This document shows positions 1 to 5,570 of a DNA stretch of 5,570 nt, one piece after another (positions within the stretch are counted from its first letter, which is position 1; each line of letters opens with the position of its first letter). A program made the position numbers and the translations under genes. A model generated the notes under the pieces. It ran no database searches and was not told the origin of the DNA. It saw nothing but the letters and a program-made list of their open reading frames with translations. The stretch is from Bacteroidota bacterium. Its GTDB lineage: Bacteria; Bacteroidota; Ignavibacteria; Kapaibacteriales; UBA2268. The stretch spans positions 1-5,570 of the forward strand of contig JAJRPT010000065.1 of the NCBI GenBank assembly GCA_024280675.1, written 5' to 3'.

Positions 1-113
1 AATTTTTAATCCTATTTTTCTGCAAGGTTTTCATTCAATTTACGAAATATCCTGCAATTTGGAACACTATATTTTGACTACTTTTCCACACATTCTCTTT
101 TAATATCATGGAG

Positions 114-311
114 TTAGGGGATTGTTAAGGATTGACTAAATAAAAATGCTTGAAGTAATTCGCCATCACTTGTTTGAAGCCATGTCTCATGTGCAAAATT
201 TGGGATATTATATTTGCTTGATTTTGCTTTGTTATCAGGATAAAATGAAAAATAATTAACAATGTCACATCCCGTTAGGCTGATTAATATTAAAAGTAGG
301 GTTTTTATCAT
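114..311 (-). CDS. Small predicted lipoprotein, probably the N-terminal remnant of an alpha/beta-hydrolase
   Basis: A 65-residue ORF with a lipoprotein signal: M-I-K, a hydrophobic stretch LLLILIS, then the lipobox LTGC with the acceptor cysteine at residue 15, so the product would be lipid-anchored. What follows (FYPDNK at about 24-29, then IPNFAHETWLQTSDGELLQAFLF) resembles the first strands of membrane-anchored alpha/beta-hydrolases of the Bem46/YfhR type, in which an FYPD-like segment precedes a 'w..tsDG..lhgwfl' segment. Those proteins run to about 250-300 residues; here the frame stops at residue 65, before the HG-N oxyanion motif and the catalytic serine. Skipping one base in the CCCC run just before the stop opens a frame reading NSMILKENVW and then KSSQNIVFQIAGYFVN, which faintly recalls the '.k.ivlqiHGNagN' strand, down to a stop at 35-37. 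I therefore suspect a frameshifted, decayed gene. It lies 57 bases after the N-acyltransferase on the same strand. It could instead be a genuine small lipoprotein. Confidence 0.5.
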   Translation of the reverse strand: MIKTLLLILISLTGCDIVNYFSFYPDNKAKSSKYNIPNFAHETWLQTSDGELLQAFLFSQSLTIP

Positions 312-333
312 TTTTAAGCTTTTTAAAATAAAA

Positions 334-370
334 AAAAATATTTGAATTTACATCATCACTTAATATTTTT
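334..370 (-). terminator. Weak A/T-only hairpin after the N-acyltransferase gene
   Basis: On the minus strand AAAAATATT, overlapping the TAA stop of the N-acyltransferase gene, is followed 19 bases later by its exact complement AATATTTTT, which runs into a tract of eight T. The stem has no G-C pair and the loop is long, so it would be weak. In a stretch this rich in A and T the match may be chance. Confidence 0.22.
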
Positions 371-1226
371 ATCCCAAATACCTTTTGTGGAAAAGTGGTG
401 ACAGTTTGCCCAAATCCACAAGGCACAGAAGAGAAACTACCTCAAATTCCTGGTCATAAGAAAATGAAATGAATTTGGTTCCACCTTCCTTGGTGAGAGA
501 AACATATTTCCTGAGCAAAACGGGAACTGTTGAATTAATTTTCTTTAGCTCATGCCTTAGTATTTTATAATCTTCGGCACTTGTTTTTCCGGATAAGATT
601 GAATTGTTTAAAGGGGAAATATCTTTGGGGAATTCATATATTGGGTGGCATTGAACATCTCCGTCTGGTTTCCAATACCATTTCCTGTAGTATGCACAAA
701 TCAAACTAACTGCCACGGCCGAATACTCACGCCCCAGACTCACTGTCCCATAAAAATATTTTGCCCTTTTATTCTGCTTTAAATACTCTCCGATACCAAA
801 CCAAAGATAATCTAAATAATTTTTGTTCCAATATTTCTTTTGGATAAAAGATCTGCCAATCTCGATTGAGTCTTTGTGCTTTGAAATAAACTCATTTGAG
901 AAATTAAAAATATTAGAAAGATAAGTGTTTGCACCTTTGTCATCAAAAAATTCCCAACAAGGAAAAAGCCTGTACCCGCCAATCAGCTCGTCTTCGTTCC
1001 TATTCCAAAGAAGTATGTGTGTGGTGTTGTTGTCGAATTTGTCCTGATCACTTTCGGAACTTTGAAATTTTGCTCCAATGGCCGAATAAACCTCACCACG
1101 GACATTTCCGATATGCTTTAGAAACTCATCATCGTTTTCGCCTGAGCCAAATTTAATAATATAAATATCGCCGTTTTCTTTATGAAATAATGGAATATGC
1201 TCTGAGATTAGACTTTGCTTTTTCAT
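369..1226 (-). CDS. glsB: GNAT-type amino acid N-acyltransferase (OlsB/GlsB family, aminolipid synthesis)
   Basis: 285 residues. The family transfers a 3-hydroxy-acyl chain from acyl-ACP to the alpha-amino group of an amino acid (ornithine for OlsB, glycine for GlsB), the first step of phosphorus-free aminolipid synthesis at the inner face of the cytoplasmic membrane. Family marks seen: D62-K-F-D65, then a strand THILLW; IGGYRLF at 82-88; EIGRSFI at 122-128, matching the conserved 'ElGRscv' strand; the LDYLWFGIGEYL helix at 138-149; YFYGTVSL at 157-164; and a C-terminal VPVLLRKYVSL at 234-244 followed by a 'FSYDQEFEVVSLLCLVDL' segment, so the domain is complete. The ATG overlaps the TGA of the upstream acyltransferase (ATGA at 1223-1226), with AAAGG just before it, indicating translational coupling. 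Such proteins are often labelled 'hemolysin' or 'GNAT acetyltransferase'. The family call is firm. The head-group amino acid cannot be read from the sequence, so the symbol is provisional and follows the Bacteroidota glycine-lipid genes. Confidence 0.85.
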   Translation of the reverse strand: MKKQSLISEHIPLFHKENGDIYIIKFGSGENDDEFLKHIGNVRGEVYSAIGAKFQSSESDQDKFDNNTTHILLWNRNEDELIGGYRLFPCWEFFDDKGANTYLSNIFNFSNEFISKHKDSIEIGRSFIQKKYWNKNYLDYLWFGIGEYLKQNKRAKYFYGTVSLGREYSAVAVSLICAYYRKWYWKPDGDVQCHPIYEFPKDISPLNNSILSGKTSAEDYKILRHELKKINSTVPVLLRKYVSLTKEGGTKFISFSYDQEFEVVSLLCLVDLGKLSPLFHKRYLG

Positions 1227-2068
1227 TGACCTTTGAGATATTTAGAAAGTGTTGGAGATATGTGATGGGTGTCGTAAAGATAATTTCTCACCATCTCACC
1301 AACATCTTCATCACGATTTATATCCCGAAATATTTCTTTGGTAATAATTTTCCGTGGTATCAATTCAATAGTTTTTCCCTTTTGCCCAAACATTTCTCTG
1401 GGCAAAAGCAAGGGAGCGAGTGAGTCTTTTAGCTTCAAGCTAAGGTAGAACAGGCGGCTGTTCTTCGCATTAATGTAGACTGGAAGAATTTGAGTAGATA
1501 ATTTCCTCGCCATTTTAAACGCGCCCAAAGTCCATTCTAAATCACGTATTTGTCCATTAATTTTGCGGGATACTTTGGCGGCTGGGAAAAATAATACCGA
1601 ATTACCAGAGCGAATGTGTTGCATTATTGCCGAGATGTTTTCTCTTTGATTGGAAGTCGAATAAAGGTCTACCGGCAGGAACATTTCTCTGAGATTATTA
1701 ATGTTCGAGAGTAAATCATTTGCCACTACTTTTATGTCAGGTCTTTTTTTGTGGATAACACTAAGCAATGCCAAGCCATCTAGCCCACCGGTGGGATGAT
1801 TTGCAATGATTATAAGAGATGTTTCTGCCGGTATCTTGTCTAAGAAGTCTTTCTCATAATTAATTTCTACACCCAGCTTCTCAAAAAGTAAATCAATGAA
1901 ATCAACGCCGGTTTTATCTTTTGCAAGAGAAATGAACTTGTTGATTTCATTAATCTTGAGTAATTTTTCTATAGAGTAAATTATTATCTTTTGTATGAAT
2001 TGCGGATATTTTCCGATTAAACTCTGATTGTTTGCATCGAGGAGTTCTCTGATTGAGATTTGTTTCAT
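1223..2068 (-). CDS. glsO: PlsC-like lyso-aminolipid O-acyltransferase (GlsO/OlsA-type)
   Basis: 281 residues, LPLAT/PlsC-like fold. Expected role: esterifies the 3-hydroxyl of the N-acyl amino acid made by the next gene with a second acyl chain, giving the mature aminolipid. The catalytic block is NHPTGGLDG, with H91 and D97 (H-X5-D, the spacing of the COG3176 'hemolysin' branch rather than the HX4D of classical PlsC). The acceptor/phosphate-type motif is FFPAAKVSR at 160-168 followed by IRDLEWTLGAF at 174-184; relatives commonly read FPAG(E/L)xSR and IRDLEW, so the Gly-to-Ala and the Lys at 165 are departures. No strong transmembrane helix is obvious; binding to the membrane is probably peripheral. 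The ATG start has no evident Shine-Dalgarno sequence. It follows the ion-channel gene by 58 bases and overlaps the N-acyltransferase start by four. In some Bacteroidota and proteobacteria the two activities are fused (OlsF); here they are separate, coupled genes. The symbol is provisional because the head group is unknown. Confidence 0.82.
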   Translation of the reverse strand: MKQISIRELLDANNQSLIGKYPQFIQKIIIYSIEKLLKINEINKFISLAKDKTGVDFIDLLFEKLGVEINYEKDFLDKIPAETSLIIIANHPTGGLDGLALLSVIHKKRPDIKVVANDLLSNINNLREMFLPVDLYSTSNQRENISAIMQHIRSGNSVLFFPAAKVSRKINGQIRDLEWTLGAFKMARKLSTQILPVYINAKNSRLFYLSLKLKDSLAPLLLPREMFGQKGKTIELIPRKIITKEIFRDINRDEDVGEMVRNYLYDTHHISPTLSKYLKGQ

Positions 2069-2126
2069 TGGGGAATTGTGTTGGTGTCTACGCTATGACA
2101 GTATTTATTTTAAATTAATCACAAAC

Positions 2127-2924
2127 TTATAATTTATTGCCACATTGTTTACAGAATTTTGCGTTGCTATCGCCATCAAGATTGCCACAACTCTTGCATT
2201 CAAACAATTCACTATCTTGTTTTTTCTGGGCTTGACCTATGCCAACTGTCATGATTCCTGTGGGTACTGCAATTATTGCATAGCCCAGTATCATGATTAT
2301 CGAGGCAAGAAATTGTCCCATTGGAGTCTCGGGTGCCATGTCGCCATAGCCCACCGTTGTCATCGTCACTATGGCCCAGTATATAGATTTAGGAATAGAG
2401 TTGAACCCATGCTCTGAACCCTCGATGAGGTACATGAGCGAGCCTATGATGACTACCATTGTCAATACCGCAACCAAGAACACAAGTATTTTTCTTCTGG
2501 AAGCAATTAATGCACTTTTTAACAACTGACTCTCGCCAATGAATTTTGCCAACTTTAATATTCTAAAGACTCTTAATACTCTGAGAATTCGTATGACGGT
2601 TAGGTATTGTGTGCCTGGCAAGAAAAGACTGAGATATGTTGGAATAATACTGAAAAGATCAATTAACCCAAAAAAACTGAACATATACTTTACAGGCCTG
2701 GGACTGACCCAAAGACGTAGCAAATATTCGATGGTAAAAATTATTGTAAAAAACCACTCCAATGATAATAGAAAATCGCCATAGAGACTGTGGTATTCCT
2801 CTACCGAATCAAGCATGACAACTAGTACAGAAAGTATTATAGTCCAAATAAGCAGAATATCGAACCATTTACCCTGCGATGTGTCTGCAAAGAAAATTAT
2901 TTTATGTAATTTTTGTTTTAGCAT
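2127..2924 (-). CDS. Voltage-gated-type potassium channel with C-terminal zinc ribbon
   Basis: 265 residues from the ATG at 2922-2924. It has the six-helix architecture of the Kv superfamily: S1 about 22-44, S2 53-72, S3 84-103, S4 108-126 with arginines at 112, 115, 118 and 121 plus K124 (every third residue, as in a voltage sensor), S5 146-166, pore helix and K+ filter TMTTVGYGD at 187-195, and S6 203-229 with an AVPTG hinge. It should form a tetrameric K+ channel in the cytoplasmic membrane. The C-terminal 25 residues form a four-cysteine zinc ribbon: CxxC at 243/246 and CxxC at 258/261, facing the cytoplasm. An upstream in-frame TTG at 2955-2957 would add 11 residues, but it lies in the loop of a terminator hairpin, and the segment it adds (FTFFFCYFRL) is mostly the translated T tract; typical relatives start near MxxKLxxIIFEADT, which fits MLKQKLHKIIFFADT. 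No good Shine-Dalgarno site precedes the ATG. The lipid genes follow on the same strand. Confidence 0.9.
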   Translation of the reverse strand: MLKQKLHKIIFFADTSQGKWFDILLIWTIILSVLVVMLDSVEEYHSLYGDFLLSLEWFFTIIFTIEYLLRLWVSPRPVKYMFSFFGLIDLFSIIPTYLSLFLPGTQYLTVIRILRVLRVFRILKLAKFIGESQLLKSALIASRRKILVFLVAVLTMVVIIGSLMYLIEGSEHGFNSIPKSIYWAIVTMTTVGYGDMAPETPMGQFLASIIMILGYAIIAVPTGIMTVGIGQAQKKQDSELFECKSCGNLDGDSNAKFCKQCGNKL

Positions 2925-2938
2925 AAGCCGAAAGTAAC

Positions 2939-2971
2939 AAAAAAAAAAGGTAAACAAGAGATTTACCTTTT
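2939..2971 (-). terminator. Intrinsic terminator of the TerB-like gene
   Basis: Read on the minus strand: AAAAGGTAAA, a seven-base loop TCTCTTG, the perfect complement TTTACCTTTT, then continuing T to give ten T in a row (the A run at 2939-2948). The stem has ten pairs, two of them G-C. It starts 30 bases after the stop of the TerB-like gene and ends only 14 bases before the ATG of the channel gene. The plus-strand reading lacks a comparable T tract, so it should act in one direction only. Confidence 0.75.
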
Positions 2972-3001
2972 AAAAATAATTGCTGATTAGTTTCTGAGCA
3001 T

Positions 3002-3340
3002 TTAACTCTCCAAGATAGATTTGATAGCAATTTCTACATTTCGCTCGTTTGTAGAAAATTCTCCGTCTGCATAAAAAATTTCCTTTATCGAATCCATCAC
3101 CCTGTCTAAATTTTTGTTGTCCTCCAAGAATCGGTCTTTGAACTCGTGTAGTATCATAAAATTATCAAAATCTGTGTTGTCAGAAAACAATGTAAGCATT
3201 TTGCTATACCACTCGTCTCCAAACCTAGAAATTATTAAGCCCTTCTCATCTTGGGTAATTTTGAGATCTGCCGATGCTGCATAAATTAGCATGAAAAGAA
3301 GAAAATCATCAAATTTCCAATCGCCGGTTAGTTCGTCCAT
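3002..3340 (-). CDS. TerB-like helical protein, function unknown
   Basis: 112 residues, no signal peptide or membrane segment, so cytoplasmic. Two segments share a pattern: AASADLKITQDEKGLI at about 21-36 and FYADGEFSTNERNVEI at about 89-104. Both are a small/acidic 'AD' turn, then an acidic helix start with a conserved Glu, as in the 'ADG.(i/v)..eE...i' repeats of TerB/tellurite-resistance and DjlA-type helical bundles. The acidic residues could bind metal; that is inference. No tellurite-resistance partners (TerC, TerD) are present, so the resemblance should not be read as tellurite resistance. The ATG at 3338-3340 is preceded by GGAG about eight bases upstream, and an in-frame TAA lies two codons before it, which fixes the start. 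A strong terminator follows the gene, so it probably ends its own transcript, perhaps begun at the small charged ORF upstream. Confidence 0.65.
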   Translation of the reverse strand: MDELTGDWKFDDFLLFMLIYAASADLKITQDEKGLIISRFGDEWYSKMLTLFSDNTDFDNFMILHEFKDRFLEDNKNLDRVMDSIKEIFYADGEFSTNERNVEIAIKSILES

Positions 3341-3376
3341 CTTTTATTCTCCATCTTGCATAGTTTTTAGACTGCA

Positions 3377-3382
3377 ATTATA
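3377..3382 (-). promoter_or_regulatory. Possible -10 element before the TerB-like gene
   Basis: A perfect TATAAT reads on the minus strand 36 bases before the ATG of the TerB-like gene, in the 87-base gap after the small ORF. The hexamer 17 bases upstream (TCTCTT) is a poor -35, so this is only suggestive. In AT-rich DNA isolated TATAAT matches are common. Confidence 0.22.
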
Positions 3383-3427
3383 AGAAACTTCCACTTAAAA
3401 AGAGAATCTAATTTGCCACCATAACTC

Positions 3428-3589
3428 TCAAAAGAAATCTTCTTCCTCATCTTCTACCATTCTTTTTATTGAAGTGATGACCTTGCGGTTGTCCTCCTTT
3501 ATCATTGTCTCAATCTTGGACATCATCTCCTTTTTCATTATCTCACGCATCATCCGTTCTTGCTCATTGTCCTCTTTAATCTCTTTCAT
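3428..3589 (-). CDS. Small highly charged hypothetical protein (53 aa)
   Basis: An ORF of 53 codons plus TGA, starting at the ATG at 3587-3589 and blocked upstream by an in-frame TAG four codons earlier. It begins MKEIKEDNEQERMMREIMKK, continues through MMSKIETMIKEDNRKVITS and ends MVEDEEEDFF. About half the residues are Lys, Arg, Glu or Asp, there is no cysteine, proline or glycine, and five of the methionines fall in the first 25 residues: the composition of a single long helix or coiled coil with an acidic tail. The nearest ribosome-binding candidate is AGGG, eight bases before the ATG. It lies 87 bases upstream of the TerB-like gene on the same strand and could share its transcript. I do not recognise a family. 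The well-behaved composition and clean start argue for a real gene; the short length and weak ribosome site argue for caution. Confidence 0.55.
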   Translation of the reverse strand: MKEIKEDNEQERMMREIMKKEMMSKIETMIKEDNRKVITSIKRMVEDEEEDFF

Positions 3590-3829
3590 TTTGATACCCT
3601 ACATAATATTCATTTACACATTTTATCATTAGAAATATTTCTGTTAACGAAAATACATTCTTAATCTTGTCTTACTTAATCACAAACCTCAAGATACTTC
3701 TAATTTATCGACAACAAAAATATAATCTAAATAATACTTTTTCAAAAATAATTTGCTTTTGAATATTCTTTGCAATAACTTGCAGTCTAGTAAATGACCG
3801 TCAGTCAATAATTATATCTAGGTTTAGCT
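3590..3829. other. Divergent intergenic region
   Basis: 240 bases between the minus-strand small ORF and the plus-strand tetR gene, strongly A/T-rich, with stops in all frames. It must hold promoters for both directions. The only structured element I can support is the palindrome and octamer at 3795-3820 next to tetR. No tRNA, riboswitch or strong hairpin is visible. Confidence 0.6.
3795..3820 (+). promoter_or_regulatory. Probable TetR operator and -10 region of tetR
   Basis: TGACCGTCAGTCA at 3795-3807 is a TGAC-N5-GTCA inverted repeat, near-perfect across its arms (two of six arm pairs fail). Five bases later comes TATATCTA at 3813-3820. The same pair occurs before the receptor gene at 4486-4509. 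A repressor bound here would cover the stretch just upstream of a -10-like element. If TATATC is the -10, transcription would begin only a few bases before the GTG start, giving a nearly leaderless tetR mRNA. Confidence 0.55.
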
Positions 3830-4465
3830 GTGGGCAATAAAGAAAGAAAAGAAAGAGATAGGCAGAATAAAATGAAATTGTTCCTTGATGAGGCAGAAAA
3901 ATTATTCTTCTCGAAAGGATACGAGAACACGACTATGGACGAAATCGCCGAAAAAGCTGAGTATAGCAAAGGAACTATCTATCTCTATTTTGGATCAAAG
4001 GAAGTTATATTGCTTCACATTATTCTGCGTGGTCTGAATTTACTGATTAATGTTTTCTCTGAGACTATGAACACTCAAGTGCTTGGAATTGGGAAAATAG
4101 GTGTGATTGGTATGGCATATAATAATTTTATGACCAGGTATAATGGGTATTATGAGATGATTACAAAGGTTAATCAGGTGAGCTACCATGACCCAAAGAA
4201 TGAAGAAGTATTAAAAATACTTTTCCAAAAAGGTGCTGAAATTGACAAGATTATGGCATCGGCACTAACGCTTGGGATTAAAGATGGAAGCGTTAGAGCG
4301 GATTTAAATGTGGATTTGACAGTTCAATTATTGCAATATATGAGCGATGGAGTATTCCAACATATTGGCAATATTAGTCCAGAAAAAGAACATCTGACTA
4401 AAATATCTAAAGAAGAAATCTTCACTGGCTTCTTTGAGTTCGTCAATAATTCAATCAAATCTTAA
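3830..4465 (+). CDS. TetR/AcrR-family transcriptional regulator
   Basis: 211 residues, the usual TetR length. The N-terminal DNA-binding domain has a basic arm (NKERKERDRQNK), helix 1 KLFLDEAEKLFFSKGYENTT, and the helix-turn-helix MDEIAEKAEYSKGTIYLYFGSKEVIL at about 36-61, which matches the family signature 'tt..IA..aGvskgtlY.yF.sKe.L' closely except for Glu44 in place of the usual glycine. Residues from about 65 on form the variable helical ligand-binding and dimerisation region, and the inducer cannot be guessed from it. The chosen start is GTG at 3830, the first possible start after an in-frame TAA at 3809; an ATG at 3872 (residue 15) preceded by AGG is an alternative, but it would remove the basic arm that the family normally has. 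A palindrome 22 bases upstream and a matching one before the downstream receptor suggest that it controls itself and that receptor. Confidence 0.93.
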   Translation: MGNKERKERDRQNKMKLFLDEAEKLFFSKGYENTTMDEIAEKAEYSKGTIYLYFGSKEVILLHIILRGLNLLINVFSETMNTQVLGIGKIGVIGMAYNNFMTRYNGYYEMITKVNQVSYHDPKNEEVLKILFQKGAEIDKIMASALTLGIKDGSVRADLNVDLTVQLLQYMSDGVFQHIGNISPEKEHLTKISKEEIFTGFFEFVNNSIKS

Positions 4466-4484
4466 TATATTTTTTTAATATAAA

Positions 4485-4509
4485 ATGACTATTAGTCATA
4501 ATATATCTA
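4485..4509 (+). promoter_or_regulatory. Probable TetR operator and -10 region of the receptor gene
   Basis: ATGACTATTAGTCAT at 4485-4499 is a perfect palindrome around a central T and contains TGAC-N5-GTCA (4486-4498), the same spaced pattern as the site before tetR. TATATCTA follows three bases after GTCA, at 4502-4509. From a -10 there, the mRNA leader to the receptor ATG would be about 45 bases. No good -35 is seen upstream, as expected if a different consensus or an activator is used. Confidence 0.6.
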
Positions 4510-4558
4510 AACTTAATTTATGAATAATTAAAAATTAATAATTAAAAAAGGTTTTCTT

Positions 4559-5570
4559 ATGATAGGGCAAATAATTATAAGTCTTTTGTTTGTGTTTTTA
4601 TTTTTTGGGAATGCAAATGCCGAAGAAGTCATATTCCAAGACATAAAAGGGATAGTGATTGACAAGCAAACCCAGCAAAGGATTGCGGGGGCAAGTGTTC
4701 AGATAAAGAATTTAAAAAAAGGAGCTTACACGAAATCCAATGGTGAGTTTATAATCAAAAATGTTCCTGTGGGCAGGCATCAGGTCGTGGCAAGTTTTAT
4801 TTCATACGAGCCGATGCTTAGCAATATTGTGCTTTCTTCTGGCAAACAAGCATTTTTGACTTTTGAAATAGAGCAAAGTCTTCTTTCCACCGGTGAGATT
4901 ATAGTCTCGGCCAAGAAAAATAATTTTGTTGCCATCAATGAATCTGCCATCGTCTCTTCCACTCGCTTTTCAATCGATGATGTGGAAAGATTTGCTGGCT
5001 CCAGATCTGACCCAGCGAAAATGGCTCAGAATTATGCCGGTGTTGTTGGAGCCTCCGATGAGAGAAATGATATTATTATCCGTGGTGGCTCGCCAACCGA
5101 ACTTCTTTGGAGGATTGATGGGCTGGATATTCCCAATCCAAATCACTTTTCCACACAAGGCTCAACCGGAGGTCCAATCAGTGCATTGAATGTAAATTTC
5201 TTGGACAATAGTGATTTTATGACCGGTGCATTCCCTTCAGAATATGGTGACAAGCTCTCAGGTGTTTTTGACCTTCATACCAGAAAGGGAAACAAGGACA
5301 AATACGAATATCTTGGGCAAATGGGCTTTAATGGATTTGAGTTTGGGGCAGAAGGTCCGGCAAATGAGAATGCTTCATTCATCATCAATTACAGATATTC
5401 TTTCCTTGATTTCATTGTCAATACGCTGGGTGTAGATTTTAGTTTTGCAGGTGTTCCAGAATACCAGGATGTGAGTCTAAAATATGATTGGACTATTGAT
5501 GAGAAAAATATTGTTAGCCTAACAGGAATCTGGGGAAAAAGTTTTATTGACATTGCCACCAGTGAGCAGG
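4559..5570 (+). CDS. TonB-dependent outer-membrane receptor, N-terminal 337 residues (runs off the window)
   Basis: The frame is open from the ATG at 4559 to the window edge, and no stop is reached. The start is supported by AAAAAAGG seven bases upstream and by a signal peptide (residues 1-21: IIISLLFVFLFFGNANA, with cleavage likely after ANA). Residues about 29-105 are a carboxypeptidase-regulatory-like beta-sandwich: GIVIDKQTQQRIAGASVQI, then SNGEFIIKNVPVGRHQVVASFISYE. Residues about 135-243 are the TonB plug: FSIDDVERFAGSRSDPAKM, IIIRGGSPTELLWRIDGLDIP at 172-192, ISALNVNFLDNSDFMTGAFP, and SEYGDKLSGVFDLHTRKG. From about 250 the first strands of the beta-barrel begin. Proteins of this layout span 700-1000 residues, so roughly two thirds lie beyond the window. 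It would import a substrate across the outer membrane using TonB-ExbBD energy; the substrate is unknown and no SusD partner is visible here. It lies 93 bases after tetR, with a TetR-type palindrome between them. Confidence 0.93.
   Translation, partial: MIGQIIISLLFVFLFFGNANAEEVIFQDIKGIVIDKQTQQRIAGASVQIKNLKKGAYTKSNGEFIIKNVPVGRHQVVASFISYEPMLSNIVLSSGKQAFLTFEIEQSLLSTGEIIVSAKKNNFVAINESAIVSSTRFSIDDVERFAGSRSDPAKMAQNYAGVVGASDERNDIIIRGGSPTELLWRIDGLDIPNPNHFSTQGSTGGPISALNVNFLDNSDFMTGAFPSEYGDKLSGVFDLHTRKGNKDKYEYLGQMGFNGFEFGAEGPANENASFIINYRYSFLDFIVNTLGVDFSFAGVPEYQDVSLKYDWTIDEKNIVSLTGIWGKSFIDIATSEQ

Noticed and set aside
929..1423. Plus-strand open frames antisense to the two acyltransferase genes (929-1156, 1190-1423)
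   Set aside because: They lie opposite well-supported genes, and the translations show no family features and skewed composition.
2145..2784. Plus-strand open frames opposite the K+ channel (2145-2417, 2539-2784)
   Set aside because: They are antisense shadows of a gene with an unmistakable selectivity filter and voltage sensor.
2925..2957. Eleven-residue N-terminal extension of the channel from a TTG start
   Set aside because: The TTG lies in the loop of the terminator hairpin, the extension is mostly translated T tract, and the ATG at 2922-2924 gives the usual family N-terminus.
2115..3687. The 12-mer TTAATCACAAAC occurs at 2115-2126 and again at 3676-3687, each upstream of a minus-strand gene
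   Set aside because: A shared 12-mer is expected by chance in a window of this size and AT content, the distances to the genes differ (47 and 87 bases), and the flanks do not match.
3600..3720. Minus-strand promoter for the small ORF (TTG, 18 bases, TATCTTGA)
   Set aside because: It resembles the Bacteroidota -33/-7 pattern (TTTG / TAnnTTTG) but has two mismatches in the -7 element; similar matches are easy to find in this AT-rich DNA.
4501..4549. Repetitive A/T stretch (AATTAAAAATTAATAATTAAAA) that could suggest iterons or an origin
   Set aside because: The units are irregular, there are no DnaA-box-like sequences or replication genes nearby, and it is simply the receptor gene's leader.
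4780..5435. Short open frames on both strands inside the receptor gene (4780-4962, 4926-5189, 4970-5158, 5226-5435)
   Set aside because: The receptor frame is continuous from 4559 to the window end with signal peptide, regulatory-like domain and plug motifs; these are other-frame shadows.

Overview
The window is AT-rich chromosomal DNA, most likely from a low-GC member of the Bacteroidota/Chlorobi group (Bacteroidota, Ignavibacteria or Kapabacteria type). This rests on three things: a TonB-dependent receptor with an N-terminal carboxypeptidase-regulatory-like domain, an adjacent pair of acyltransferases of the kind that makes amino-acid (glycine/ornithine) lipids, and poor Shine-Dalgarno sites on several genes. 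The assignment is an inference from gene content; there is no rRNA or other marker. I see no tRNA, CRISPR array, insertion sequence, phage gene or replication origin.

Layout. From 114 to 3589 all genes read on the minus strand. In transcription order they are: a 53-residue charged ORF (3428-3589, too short for ordinary ORF calling); a TerB-like helical protein (3002-3340) closed by a clear intrinsic terminator (2939-2971); a six-helix voltage-gated-type K+ channel with a C-terminal zinc ribbon (2127-2924); a PlsC-like O-acyltransferase (1223-2068); an OlsB/GlsB-like N-acyltransferase (369-1226) that overlaps it by four bases; and a small lipoprotein ORF (114-311) that looks like the start of a broken alpha/beta-hydrolase. 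A divergent intergenic region (3590-3829) separates these from two plus-strand genes: a TetR-family regulator (3830-4465) and a TonB-dependent outer-membrane receptor (4559 to beyond the window edge).

How they work together. The two acyltransferases form one unit: the N-acyltransferase would acylate the amino group of an amino acid and the O-acyltransferase would add a second acyl chain, giving a phosphorus-free membrane aminolipid. On the other side, tetR and the receptor appear to share one regulatory logic. Each is preceded by a TGAC-N5-GTCA palindrome followed within 3-5 bases by the same octamer TATATCTA. This is the best non-coding signal in the window and suggests that the TetR protein represses both itself and the receptor. 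The channel and TerB-like protein have no evident functional link to the lipid genes beyond strand and proximity.

I found no convincing new multi-gene system. The points most worth a second look are the paired operators, the terminator placed directly before the channel start codon, the missed small ORF, and the lipoprotein fragment.
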